From NCBI RefSeq assembly GCF_040195635.1, contig NZ_JBEFTX010000008.1:62001-126000 (forward strand): a stretch of DNA of 64,000 bases. The letters run 5' to 3'. The translations under genes and the position numbers were made by a program. The notes below the pieces were generated by a model. The model saw only the letters and a list, made by a program, of their open reading frames with translations. It made no database searches and had not been told where the DNA came from. The stretch's first letter is position 1. Every line of letters starts with the position of its first letter. This document shows, piece by piece, positions 45,487-54,209 of this stretch. Source of the DNA: Thermasporomyces sp040195635. GTDB taxonomy: Bacteria; Actinomycetota; Actinomycetes; Propionibacteriales; Actinopolymorphaceae.

Positions 45487-46428
45487 ATGGTTGCTCGAAC
45501 CAAGATCGTCGCTGGAGTGGTTGCCGGGCTCGCGGCCGGAGCGCTGGCACTGAGCGCCGCTCTGCTGCCAGCGCAGGCGTCCGCACCAGCTGGTGCCGCG
45601 GCCGGCGAGCCGCCGGTGTACACGGCCACGCTCGACAGGTCGTACGACACCTTCGATGCGAACCAGGGCGTCGGCGTCGACCGAGACTCCTTCTACGCGG
45701 TCAACAACCGCACCATCACCAAGCATGACCGGGCGACCGGCGAGCCTCTCTTGCAGTTTGCCGGCAACGACGACGGTCCGATCACGCACATGGACAGCGG
45801 TGTCGTCGTGAACGGCAGGTTGTACGCCGCACACTCCAACTACGACGAGTCGCCGATGGAGAGCTCGGTCGAGGTGTTCGACTCCAGGACGATGCGACCC
45901 ATCCGTACCCACAGTTTCGGCGTCGACCAAGGATCGCTGACCTGGCTGGACCGGCACGATGGTGCGTGGTGGGCAGGCTTCGCCAACTACGACGTGGTCC
46001 CGGACGACCAGACCGAGCCGTACGGCGAGACGTACAACACCCAGGTCGTGAAGCTGGACGACCATTTCCAGGTCGTCGAGGCGTGGACGATCCCGAAGGC
46101 GATCCTCGACAGGTTCAAGCCGATGAGCAACTCTGGTGGGTCGTGGGGACCCGACGGGCGGCTCTGGCTCACCGGTCACGACCTCGGTGAGGCGTACGTC
46201 ATGAACGTGCCGTCCGCGGGTTCGAAGCTCGAATGGGTGGCGACCGTCGAGCTTCCGGAGGTCGAGGGACAGGGCATCGCGTGGGACCGCTCCGGTGACA
46301 AGCCGAGGTTGTGGACGATCAGGCGGTCGACGTCGCAGGTGTTGACCTTCACCGTTCCCTACGGCTCGATCAGCGACCCGACCACAGCTCCCTGGCAGGT
46401 CCTCGGCCCCGGCGAATTCCGCGAGTAG
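45487..46428 (+). CDS. Secreted protein, probable beta-propeller
   Basis: About 313 residues from ATG at 45487 (GGAGG five bases upstream; ATG 45484 and GTG 45475 are in-frame alternatives). Sec signal peptide with the helix VAGVVAGLAAGALALSAALL and cleavage near AQASA. The mature part has repeating blocks of about 45 residues ending in aromatic/Gly patterns (FYAVNNRTITKHDRATG, LYAAHSNYDESP, WWAGFANYD, LWLTGHDLGEAYV) consistent with a six-bladed propeller. No catalytic motif recognised. Function unknown; it lies after the enolase-superfamily pair but 150 bases away. Confidence 0.72.
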   Translation: MVARTKIVAGVVAGLAAGALALSAALLPAQASAPAGAAAGEPPVYTATLDRSYDTFDANQGVGVDRDSFYAVNNRTITKHDRATGEPLLQFAGNDDGPITHMDSGVVVNGRLYAAHSNYDESPMESSVEVFDSRTMRPIRTHSFGVDQGSLTWLDRHDGAWWAGFANYDVVPDDQTEPYGETYNTQVVKLDDHFQVVEAWTIPKAILDRFKPMSNSGGSWGPDGRLWLTGHDLGEAYVMNVPSAGSKLEWVATVELPEVEGQGIAWDRSGDKPRLWTIRRSTSQVLTFTVPYGSISDPTTAPWQVLGPGEFRE

Positions 46429-46500
46429 ACGGACGTCACCCCCCGTAGGGCAGTGTGTCGGCGGGGAGTGCCGCCGCCGGCGGCGGTTGTGCGGAACACG

Positions 46501-47361
46501 CTAGGACGATCGGGCGGCGTGGCGTTCGACGGTTTCGGCCATCGTCTGGGCCAGGAGGCCCGCCACCGGAAGGGAGACGCCGGCGGTCCGCGCTGCTGCC
46601 ACGATGTCCCAGAGGTCCTTGCTCCACGGGCGATAGGCCACGGGCACGTCGGCCGCGTCGTAGGCTGCCGCCACCTGGTCGAAGAATCCCCAGCTCCGCG
46701 CCACCCACGAGTCGCCCGTGCTGGTGCCCGCAACCTTCAGGACGGTGGCCGCATCGACGTCGTACGCCTGGGCAAGGTCGAGAGCCTCGTGTGCCCCGGC
46801 GAGGGCGGCGAACATCATCAGCTGGTTGGCGAGCTTCACCGCCGATCCCGCGCCCGGAGCGCCGACATGGACGACGTCGCCGGCGATGGTGTCGAAGTAC
46901 GGCTGTGCGAGTCGCAACGCCTCGGCGTTCGCGCCCGCCATCACGGTCAGGTCGCCCCGCTCGGCGCGTTCGAAGCCGCCGCTTACGGGGGCGTCGACGA
47001 AGGCGGTCCTCGGCGAGTCAGCCAGCTCCTGGCCGAGGGCCTTGGCGGTGGCCGGGAGCACAGTGCTGTGGACCACGACGAGGGGATCGTCCGCCAGGCT
47101 CGCAAGGAGGTCAGGCGTACGCACGAGCGCCGAGACCGCCGCATCATCGGGCACGGCCAGGGCGAGCACCCGGCATCCGGCGAGGTCGCGCAGGGAGGCG
47201 GCTCCCGACGCACCCTTCGCGACGGCGGCGCTGACCGCGTTCGGTCGGATGTCGTACGCCGTCACCGGCCAACCCGCTCTGACCAGGGCGGACACCATCG
47301 GCAGGCCGAGGTTGCCCAGCCCGACGAACCCGATCCCCGCCGAACGGTCGAGCTGCTTCAT
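46501..47361 (-). CDS. 3-hydroxyisobutyrate dehydrogenase family NAD(P) oxidoreductase
   Basis: 286 residues. Rossmann motif IGFVGLGNLGLPMVSAL, substrate motif FVDAPVSGGFERAERGDL and the catalytic Lys in GSAVKLANQLMMF near residue 168. The family covers 3-hydroxyisobutyrate dehydrogenase and tartronate semialdehyde reductase (GarR), both reducing or oxidising small hydroxyacids. Divergent from a GntR regulator whose operator lies in the common promoter region, so it likely belongs to the same regulon as the following importer operon. Confidence 0.88.
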   Translation of the reverse strand: MKQLDRSAGIGFVGLGNLGLPMVSALVRAGWPVTAYDIRPNAVSAAVAKGASGAASLRDLAGCRVLALAVPDDAAVSALVRTPDLLASLADDPLVVVHSTVLPATAKALGQELADSPRTAFVDAPVSGGFERAERGDLTVMAGANAEALRLAQPYFDTIAGDVVHVGAPGAGSAVKLANQLMMFAALAGAHEALDLAQAYDVDAATVLKVAGTSTGDSWVARSWGFFDQVAAAYDAADVPVAYRPWSKDLWDIVAAARTAGVSLPVAGLLAQTMAETVERHAARSS

Positions 47362-47420
47362 GCGTTCCTCCCGGTCTGTCGGTCAACGGCGGTGGGCTCT
47401 GGCTACGCCAGGCAAAGCTG

Positions 47421-47438
47421 ACTATTGTCTACAACAGT
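47421..47438. promoter_or_regulatory. Candidate GntR (FCD) operator
   Basis: ACTATTGTCTACAACAGT has the arms ACT, TTGT and ACAA, AGT symmetric about CT, one mismatched pair only; TTGTNNACAA is a recurrent FadR-type operator core. It lies between the divergent oxidoreductase and GntR genes. Confidence 0.65.
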
Positions 47439-47496
47439 CGAAGGACCCTTCACAACCAGTCGGCGTACACCCGACCATCCGAGACGCGGAGGACTC

Positions 47497-48231
47497 GTGG
47501 CAGCACGTGACCGGGCACAGCCGCCGGCCGATCCCGGCGCCGTTCGGGCCCGGCTCGACCCGCCGAGCCTCGTCCAGCTCGCCGCCGACGAGCTGCGCCG
47601 GATGATCCTCGCGGCCGAGCTGCGACCCGGCGAGCGGCTGATCGAGGAACGCCTGACCGCGCATCTCGGCATCAGCCGGCCACCGCTGCGCGAGGCGATG
47701 CGGATCCTCCAACAGGAAGGCCTCATCGTCGTACAGCCGCGCCGGGGCGCCACGGTGACGCAGCTCGCCGACGAGGACGTGTTCGAGATCCTCACCCTGC
47801 GTTCGGCGCTCGAGCGCCTGTCGGTGGAGCTCGGCGTTCCCGTCTCCGACGACCGCGCCGACCGGCTGCAGCGGTGCCGCGACGCTCTCGCCGAGATGCA
47901 GGCCTGCGCCGAACGCGAGGACCGCGCGCACCTGGTCGAGTGTGGCTATGCGTTCCACCGTTCGATCGTCGGGCTCGCCGGCCATCGACGGCTCGAGGGT
48001 CTCTACGACTCGCTCCATCAGCAGTTGCTGTTGTGCATGGCGATGAACCTCTATGCCCGCGAGCACTTCTACGAAGATCTCGCGCACCACGTCGACCGCC
48101 ACCGCGTCCTGCTCGACATCATCGAGCGCGGTGACACCCAGGCGGTGCTCGACGAGCTCGCGGCACACGGGGAGAGGTCGTTCACCAGGCACGAACGCAG
48201 CGAAGCTGCCAGTGATTCCGCACCGAGGTGA
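47497..48231 (+). CDS. GntR family regulator, FadR subfamily
   Basis: 244 residues from GTG at 47497 with GGAGG four bases upstream. Winged helix (LVQLAADELRRMILAAELRP, ISRPPLREAMRILQQEGLI, QPRRGATVTQ) and helical FCD ligand domain with Asp/His/His positions (ECGYAFHRSIVGLAGH, HHVDRHRVLLDII). Precedes an ABC importer operon, 42 bases upstream of its first gene, and is divergent from the hydroxyacid dehydrogenase; it probably controls both in response to a small carboxylic acid. Confidence 0.9.
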   Translation: MAARDRAQPPADPGAVRARLDPPSLVQLAADELRRMILAAELRPGERLIEERLTAHLGISRPPLREAMRILQQEGLIVVQPRRGATVTQLADEDVFEILTLRSALERLSVELGVPVSDDRADRLQRCRDALAEMQACAEREDRAHLVECGYAFHRSIVGLAGHRRLEGLYDSLHQQLLLCMAMNLYAREHFYEDLAHHVDRHRVLLDIIERGDTQAVLDELAAHGERSFTRHERSEAASDSAPR

Positions 48232-48273
48232 ATGCCCGCAGCCTGAAACCGCATCCCCGGAAGAGGTGGACCC

Positions 48274-49686
48274 ATGCACACTCGCCGTGCAGTTACTCGG
48301 AACGAACTCTCCCGTCGTGCCTTCCTGGCCAGGATGTCCACCGGCGCCGCGGTAGGGGTGGGTGCGCTGGCCGCGGGCCCGGTCACGGCGGCGTGCTCAC
48401 CCTTCGGCAGCACGGTCGACGAAGGCGGTAAGTCAGAGGGGGGTGGCGGGTCGCTGCGTTTCATCACTCCCGCCGACCTCGGGCTCGAACGCGACCTCTA
48501 CAAGGGTTTCCTTCGCGAGTTCGAGGAGGCGAACTCCGGCTCCAAGGTCACGGTCACCTTCGAGGCGTGGGACGACTACATGACCAAGCTGCCTACCCTG
48601 CTCGCCGGTGGGGCCGCGCCGGACCTCATCCACCAACACATGAGCATCGTGCAGGACTACGGCCACCGTGGCGCGCTGCTCGACCTTGCTCCGTTGATGG
48701 AGCGCGACGGCATCGACCGCTCGGCGTTCGTCCCCTCCTTGCTCGACGCCTTCTCCGAGGGTGACAAGGTCTACGGGATTCCCAAGGACTCAGCCGCGTG
48801 GGGCGTCTACTACAACAAGGACAAGTTCGACGAGGCCGGCGTGCCGTATCCGGCCGACGACTGGACGATGGAGGACCTGCGGGAAACGGCCCGCGCGCTG
48901 ACGCGGGACGACCAGGGCCGCAGTCCCGACGACGCGGGGTTCAACCCCAAGAAGATCAAGCAGTACGGCCTGAACTGGATGGAGCCGCTCCCGACCTTCT
49001 CGGAGAACGCGCGCGCGTTCGTCCTGGGCCTGGGCGGTGACTGGTACGACGAGGACTACACGACGACACTGATCGACGAGGCGCCCGCGCTGGAGCAGTT
49101 CGAGTTGTTCCGCGCCATGCGGTGCGACGACAGGAGCACGCCGTCACCGGCACTCGACCTCGGCCAGGGTGACCCGTTCCGGGCGCAGCTCACGGCGATG
49201 ACGGTCGGCCACCACTCCACGGACTTCTTTCTCCGTGAGGAGAGCGTGGAGTTCTCCTGGGGGGTCACGTTCATTCCCGGCGGTCCCGGCGGGCAGTTCG
49301 TGGCCGTCGGCTGCAGCGGATGGGCGATCGCCGCGGGCGCGAAGAACAAGGAAGGCGCCTGGGAGCTGTTGAAGCACCTCACCAGCGAGCCGGTGCAACG
49401 AAGCTTCGCCGAACAGAAGCGGTGGGCGCCGTCGATCCAGAACGCCATGGGTGCGCTGATCCGCGAGGACTCCACCGATGGTTTCGTCAAGGTCCACGTC
49501 GATCCGCTCCGCGAACGCAGTGACCGCACTGTCATCACGATGAAGTTCCCGGCCAACCAGTCGCGCATCCAGGAGGCCTACGCCGGCAACTTCGATTCCA
49601 TCTACACCACCTGCAAGAGCGACGATATCGAGGGCGCCGCCAGGGCGACGAAGGAGCAGGTCGACTCCATCCTTGCCGAGGGCTGA
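48274..49686 (+). CDS. ABC importer solute-binding lipoprotein (second importer)
   Basis: 470 residues. Tat signal (LSRRAFLARMSTGAAVGVGA) and lipobox AAC near residue 41, so an exported lipoprotein. Family 1 binding-protein features: FEEANSGSKVTVTFEAWDDY, LLAGGAAPDLIHQH, YGIPKDSAAWGVYYNKDKF. ATG start with GGAAGAGG upstream. First gene of an operon with two permeases three and zero bases apart. The substrate is likely a sugar or sugar-derived acid; the neighbouring CoA enzymes make an organic acid equally possible. Confidence 0.92.
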   Translation: MHTRRAVTRNELSRRAFLARMSTGAAVGVGALAAGPVTAACSPFGSTVDEGGKSEGGGGSLRFITPADLGLERDLYKGFLREFEEANSGSKVTVTFEAWDDYMTKLPTLLAGGAAPDLIHQHMSIVQDYGHRGALLDLAPLMERDGIDRSAFVPSLLDAFSEGDKVYGIPKDSAAWGVYYNKDKFDEAGVPYPADDWTMEDLRETARALTRDDQGRSPDDAGFNPKKIKQYGLNWMEPLPTFSENARAFVLGLGGDWYDEDYTTTLIDEAPALEQFELFRAMRCDDRSTPSPALDLGQGDPFRAQLTAMTVGHHSTDFFLREESVEFSWGVTFIPGGPGGQFVAVGCSGWAIAAGAKNKEGAWELLKHLTSEPVQRSFAEQKRWAPSIQNAMGALIREDSTDGFVKVHVDPLRERSDRTVITMKFPANQSRIQEAYAGNFDSIYTTCKSDDIEGAARATKEQVDSILAEG

Positions 49687-49689
49687 TCC

Positions 49690-50586
49690 ATGGCGACGGC
49701 CATGCGACGCAAGGAGGCGGTCGACGGGTACCTCTTCGTGGCCCCGTGGCTGATCGGGTTCGTGTTCCTGATCGGCGGACCGATGGCCGCCTCCCTGGCG
49801 ATCGCCTTCATGCACTGGGACCTGTTCAGCGCACCCACGTGGGCCGGGTTCGACAACTTCCGGCTGCTCCTGAACGACCGGCTGGTGGGTGTCTCGCTGT
49901 ACAACACGGCGTTCTTCACCGCGATCAGCGTGCCGCTGAACCTCGCGGCGGCCCTGGGGGCGGCGATGCTGCTCAACCTGCGAATGAGGTTCCGCTCGGT
50001 GTTCCGGACCGCCTTCTATCTTCCGGCGGTGATGCCGGCCGTGGCGAACGCCATCTTGTGGTTCTGGATTCTCAATCCCGAGGTGGGCCTCGCGAACTCC
50101 GTGCTGCGCATGGTCGGGTTGCCGGAACTTCAATGGTTGTACGACCCGACCACGTCCAAGCCGGCGTTCATCATCATGAACCTGTGGAGCATCGGCAACA
50201 CCATGGTGATCTTCCTCGCAGGTCTGCAGGGGATCCCGCAGACGTTGTACGACGCCGCGCTGGTCGACGGCGCGAACGCGTGGCAGAAGTTCCGGGCGGT
50301 GACGGTGCCGATGTTGTCGCCGGTGATCCTGTTCAACCTGGTCCTCGGCATCATCGCGTCGTTCCAGATCTTCACCAGTGCGTTCCTGTTGACCAGTGAC
50401 GGCGGCCCGGAACAGTCCACGCTGTTCTCGGTGCTGTACCTCTACCGGCTGGGGTTCGAGCAGTTCCGGATGGGCTACGCCTCGGCCTACGCCTGGGTCG
50501 TCTTCGTGGTGATCCTCGTGTTCTCCCTCGTGCAGCTCCGCCTGTCGCGGTCATGGGTCTACTACGAGGGAGGTGACCCGAGATGA
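49690..50586 (+). CDS. ABC importer permease 1 (second importer)
   Basis: 298 residues with six predicted membrane helices (LFVAPWLIGFVFLIGGPMAA at the start) and EAA loop DAALVDGANAWQKF. ATG three bases after the binding-protein stop. Its stop overlaps the next ATGA start. Like the first importer, no ATPase is encoded in the operon. Confidence 0.93.
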   Translation: MATAMRRKEAVDGYLFVAPWLIGFVFLIGGPMAASLAIAFMHWDLFSAPTWAGFDNFRLLLNDRLVGVSLYNTAFFTAISVPLNLAAALGAAMLLNLRMRFRSVFRTAFYLPAVMPAVANAILWFWILNPEVGLANSVLRMVGLPELQWLYDPTTSKPAFIIMNLWSIGNTMVIFLAGLQGIPQTLYDAALVDGANAWQKFRAVTVPMLSPVILFNLVLGIIASFQIFTSAFLLTSDGGPEQSTLFSVLYLYRLGFEQFRMGYASAYAWVVFVVILVFSLVQLRLSRSWVYYEGGDPR

Positions 50587-51494
50587 GCGAGGCGCACACG
50601 GTGTCGCCGACGCCGCAAGCGGACAGCGGTGCTGCTCCGGTAACGCCGTCGCCGCGCCGGCGACCGCCCGTCCGCCCGCGGAGGGTGGCGCTCTATGCGG
50701 TGATGGTCGTCCTCAGCACGATCTTCCTGGTACCGATGATCTGGCTGACCTCGACCTCGCTGAAGGCGCAGGGCCAGGTCTTCGCCTATCCACCGGTGTG
50801 GGTGCCCAATCCCTTGCAGTGGAGCAACTATGTGGAGGCGATGAGCCGCGCGCCGCTGCTGGTCTGGCTGTCGAACACGGTGGTGATCACGATCTTCGCC
50901 GTCGGCGGGACCCTGCTGACCAGCTCGCTGGTGGCGTTCGGTTTTGCCCGGCTGCGGTTTCCGGGCCGGCGGGTGCTCTTCGTGGTCCTGCTGTCCACCA
51001 TGATGCTGCCCGACGTCGTGACCCTGGTACCGCAGTTCATCCTCTTCCGGTCCCTTGGCTGGGTGGACACGTTCCTGCCGTTGATCGTCCCGTCGTTCCT
51101 CGGCGGCGGCGCCTTCAACATCTTCCTGGTGCGGCAGTTCTATCTCACGATCCCGCGTGACTTCGACGAGGCGGCAAGGATCGACGGTGCCTCCAACCTG
51201 CGGATCTGGTGGAACATCATCCTTCCGCTGTCGAAGCCGGTACTGATCGCGATCGGCATCTTCTCGTTCGTCTACCACTGGAACGACTTCCTGCTTCCGC
51301 TCATCTACCTGCAGAGCGAGGGGAACAAGACGCTCGCCTTGGGGCTCCGGGCGTTCATCAGTCCGACGGACGCGTCGTGGAACATCAGCATGGCGGCGTC
51401 GATGTTCCTGGTGATTCCGGTGCTCATCGTCTTCTTCGTCGCGCAACGGCAGTTCATCCGGGGCGTTGTCATGACCGGGATCCAGGGCCGGTAG
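50583..51494 (+). CDS. ABC importer permease 2 (second importer)
   Basis: 303 residues, six predicted helices after a Pro/Arg-rich N-terminal tail (RRRPPVRPRRVALYAVM), EAA loop EAARIDGASNLRIWW. ATG overlaps the preceding stop (ATGA). The CoA-transferase gene follows after a 33-base gap with a ribosome binding site (AGAGGAG). Confidence 0.93.
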   Translation: MSEAHTVSPTPQADSGAAPVTPSPRRRPPVRPRRVALYAVMVVLSTIFLVPMIWLTSTSLKAQGQVFAYPPVWVPNPLQWSNYVEAMSRAPLLVWLSNTVVITIFAVGGTLLTSSLVAFGFARLRFPGRRVLFVVLLSTMMLPDVVTLVPQFILFRSLGWVDTFLPLIVPSFLGGGAFNIFLVRQFYLTIPRDFDEAARIDGASNLRIWWNIILPLSKPVLIAIGIFSFVYHWNDFLLPLIYLQSEGNKTLALGLRAFISPTDASWNISMAASMFLVIPVLIVFFVAQRQFIRGVVMTGIQGR

Positions 51495-51527
51495 GTCAGG
51501 GAACGATTCCACCAGAGGAGTACGTCG

Positions 51528-52748
51528 ATGGAGCCGAACGAGTCCGAGCGCGCCAGCATGGCGGGAGTGCGGGTCGTGGAGGTCGGTGTGTTCATGGCCG
51601 CGCCGTTCGCGGGGATGCAGCTGGCCGACCTGGGTGCCGACGTCATCAAGGTCGAGCCACCCGGGCATGGCGACCCGTCGCGGCAGATCGGGCCGTTCGT
51701 GGCGGGGGAGAGCGCACCGTTCGTACGCCTGAACCGGAACAAGCGTTCGGTCGTGATCGACCTCAAGCATCCCGACGGCAAGGACGCGTTCCGCCGGCTC
51801 GTCTCCACCGCCGACGTCCTGCTGGAGAACCTCCGCCCGGGCGCGATGCGCCGCCTCGGCCTCGGCTACGACGACCTGCGCGTGGACAACCCGCGACTCG
51901 TCTACGCGTCACTGTCGGGTTGGGGTCAGGACGGGCCGCGCGCTGGGCTGCCAGGGCTCGACGTCATGGCCCAGGCGAGAGCGGGCCTCATGAGCATCAC
52001 CGGAGAGCCGGACGGCCCGCCCGCGAAGATCGGCGTACCGATGTGTGATCTCGTCTGCGGTCTTTACGCCGCCCTCGCGGTGACGGCGGCCCTCCGAGCG
52101 CGGGATGCCACGGGCGAGGGGCAGCACATCGACGTGTCGCTGCTGGAGTCCGGGGTGTCGTTCGCGATCTGGGAGGCGGGACGGTACTTCGGCGCCGGCG
52201 AGGTCGGTGGCCGGTTGGGATCGGCGCACCAGAGCACCGCGCCCTACCAGGCGTTTCGTACCTCCGACGGTTGGGTCACGCTCGGCGCGGTCACGCCCAA
52301 GACGTGGGCGGCCCTGTGCGACGTGCTGGGTCTGGAGGAGCTCCACGCCGACCAGCGCTACGCCGACGCCTACGACCGGCAACGCCTTCGGGCCGAGCTG
52401 GCGCCGGCGATCGAGGCCGCGACGTCGACCTGGACCACCGAGCGCCTGCTCGACGCACTTGACGAGGCCGGCGTCCCCTGCGCCCCGATCGCGGACTACG
52501 CCGAGGTCTTCGCCGACGACCATCTCCACGAGCGGGAATTCTTCTGGGACGCCCCGCATCCCCGGCTCGGCCCGGTCCGCCAGATCGGGTCGCCGATGCG
52601 GATGTCCGGCACACCGGTCGTACGCCACCGCGCGGGCCCGCCTCTCGGGGCCGACACCAGGGCAGTATTGGCGGAGGCAGGCATGTCGGACCGTGCGTTC
52701 GACGAGCTCCGCGCCTCGGGTGCGGTCCACGACGTGGGAGAGGAATAG
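51528..52748 (+). CDS. CaiB/BaiF family (class III) CoA-transferase
   Basis: 406 residues. Family motifs VRVVEVGVFMAAPFAGMQLADLGADV, GDPSRQIGP, LNRNKRSVVIDLK, and the catalytic Asp in GLDVMAQARAG near residue 145 that forms the anhydride with the substrate acid. The C-terminal domain has VRQIGSPMRMSGTP. Moves CoA between carboxylic acids. Downstream of the second importer in the same direction, so it probably activates the imported or derived acid. The next gene begins five bases after the stop. Confidence 0.9.
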   Translation: MEPNESERASMAGVRVVEVGVFMAAPFAGMQLADLGADVIKVEPPGHGDPSRQIGPFVAGESAPFVRLNRNKRSVVIDLKHPDGKDAFRRLVSTADVLLENLRPGAMRRLGLGYDDLRVDNPRLVYASLSGWGQDGPRAGLPGLDVMAQARAGLMSITGEPDGPPAKIGVPMCDLVCGLYAALAVTAALRARDATGEGQHIDVSLLESGVSFAIWEAGRYFGAGEVGGRLGSAHQSTAPYQAFRTSDGWVTLGAVTPKTWAALCDVLGLEELHADQRYADAYDRQRLRAELAPAIEAATSTWTTERLLDALDEAGVPCAPIADYAEVFADDHLHEREFFWDAPHPRLGPVRQIGSPMRMSGTPVVRHRAGPPLGADTRAVLAEAGMSDRAFDELRASGAVHDVGEE

Positions 52749-52753
52749 CAACG

Positions 52754-53560
52754 GTGGGGGACGACCAGCCGAAACCCGACCAGGATGGCCCGCTGCTCGT
52801 CGAGCGGAAGGGCGCTGCCCTGTGGGTCACGTTCAACCGGCCTGAACAGCGCAATGCCATCACCTGGCCGATGTACGAAGGCCTGGTCGAGGCGTGCCGC
52901 CGGGCCGACCGTGAGGCCGACGACGGCCTCCGGGTCATGGTGCTGCGCGGCGCGGGCGGTGAGGCGTTCGTCGCGGGCACCGACATCGCCCAGTTCACCG
53001 AGTTCGCGGCTGGCGCGGACGGGATCGACTACGAACGCCGGATGACGGCGCTGCTCGACCAGCTGGCATCCGTACGCGTCCCGACGGTCGCGGTCGTGAC
53101 CGGCTACTGCGTCGGGGCTGGCCTGGCCCTCGCCGCTGCCTGCGACCTGCGGATCGCCACGGAGGGATCCCGGTTCGGCGTACCCATCGCGCGCACCCTC
53201 GGCAACTGTCTCTCGCTCGCGACGACGGCGCTCCTGGTGGACCAGCTCGGCGCGAACCGCACACTCGACCTGCTGCTGCGGGCCCGGTTCATGAGCGCGG
53301 AGGAGGCCCACACGGCCGGGTTCGTGAGCGAGGTCTGTGCGGTGGAGGAGGTCGACGCGGCAGCGGCGGACGTCGTCTCGCGCCTTGCCACCCACGCGCC
53401 GCTCACCATGTGGGCCGCGAAGGAGGCGGTCCGGAGGCTGCGGATGGCTGAGATCCCCGATGACACCGACCTTCTCCACCGGGTGTACGCGAGCGAGGAC
53501 TTCTCGGCTGGGGTTCGGGCCTTCCTCGCCAAGGACACCCCGACCTGGAGAGGCCGTTGA
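52754..53560 (+). CDS. Enoyl-CoA hydratase/isomerase family protein (crotonase fold)
   Basis: 268 residues from GTG at 52754. Crotonase fold: ALWVTFNRPEQRNAITWPMY, oxyanion region AFVAGTDIAQFTE, and GYCVGAGLALAAACDLRIAT. Aligned by eye with rat enoyl-CoA hydratase, the two catalytic Glu positions are Ala (GLALAAACD) and Ile (FGVPIARTL), so it is unlikely to hydrate double bonds and may be a decarboxylase, isomerase or hydrolase. Its end overlaps the next gene's TTG (TTGA). Works with the CoA-transferase in an operon. Confidence 0.85.
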   Translation: MGDDQPKPDQDGPLLVERKGAALWVTFNRPEQRNAITWPMYEGLVEACRRADREADDGLRVMVLRGAGGEAFVAGTDIAQFTEFAAGADGIDYERRMTALLDQLASVRVPTVAVVTGYCVGAGLALAAACDLRIATEGSRFGVPIARTLGNCLSLATTALLVDQLGANRTLDLLLRARFMSAEEAHTAGFVSEVCAVEEVDAAAADVVSRLATHAPLTMWAAKEAVRRLRMAEIPDDTDLLHRVYASEDFSAGVRAFLAKDTPTWRGR

Positions 53561-54201
53561 GCGACACCGGCGAGGACGATTCCCGCGTGCGGACCGAGAT
53601 TCTCGACCTCATGGGAGTCCGGCGGGGTCACTTCCTGCTGGAGTCGGGCCACCACGGCGATCTGTGGCTCGGCCTCGACGCGCTCTTCGAGAACCCCACG
53701 GCGCTCCGCCCGTTCGTTCACGACCTCGCGCGCTCACTCGACGTCAACCGGCTGGACGGCGTGTGCGGCCCGCTCACCGGCGGGGCGTTCGTCGCGCAGA
53801 TGTTGGCACTGGAACTCGACGTGAAGTTCTGGTTCACCGAACGCACCCAGCCACCCCGGGAGGGGACGCTCTACTCCGCGCGCTACGCGCTTGCAGCCGG
53901 GCAGCGGGTCGCGGGCGCCCGGGTCGCCGTCGTGGACGATGTCATCAACGCCGGCTCGGCGGTCACGTCAACGCTGTCCGCGCTGAGGTCGGCCGGGGCG
54001 ATGCCGGCCGCGCTGGGCGCCCTGCTGGTCCTCGGCGAGGCGGCCGAGGCGTTGGCCAGCCAGCATGCCGTACCTCTCCACAGCACGGTGCGGCTGGACA
54101 ACGCTCTCTGGCCACCGGCGGCCTGCCCGCGGTGCGCAGCCGGCGTACCGCTGGACACGACCTCGACGATGGGCGGACCTGCACCACCGTCATCCGGATG
54201 A
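53557..54201 (+). CDS. Orotate-phosphoribosyltransferase-like protein
   Basis: 214 residues, TTG start overlapping the crotonase stop. Type I phosphoribosyltransferase fold with the PRPP motif VAVVDDVINAGSAVTSTL near 126 and PLTGGAFVAQMLALEL before it. It resembles PyrE, but it lacks an obvious PyrE Lys-rich flexible loop (the place reads ERTQPPREGTLYSARYAL), and it has a Cys pair CPRC near the C-terminus. It could move phosphoribose to an unknown base, or be a repurposed regulator. Its position at the end of an importer/CoA operon is unexpected. Confidence 0.82.
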   Translation: MSDTGEDDSRVRTEILDLMGVRRGHFLLESGHHGDLWLGLDALFENPTALRPFVHDLARSLDVNRLDGVCGPLTGGAFVAQMLALELDVKFWFTERTQPPREGTLYSARYALAAGQRVAGARVAVVDDVINAGSAVTSTLSALRSAGAMPAALGALLVLGEAAEALASQHAVPLHSTVRLDNALWPPAACPRCAAGVPLDTTSTMGGPAPPSSG

Positions 54202-54209
54202 CGGCCGAC

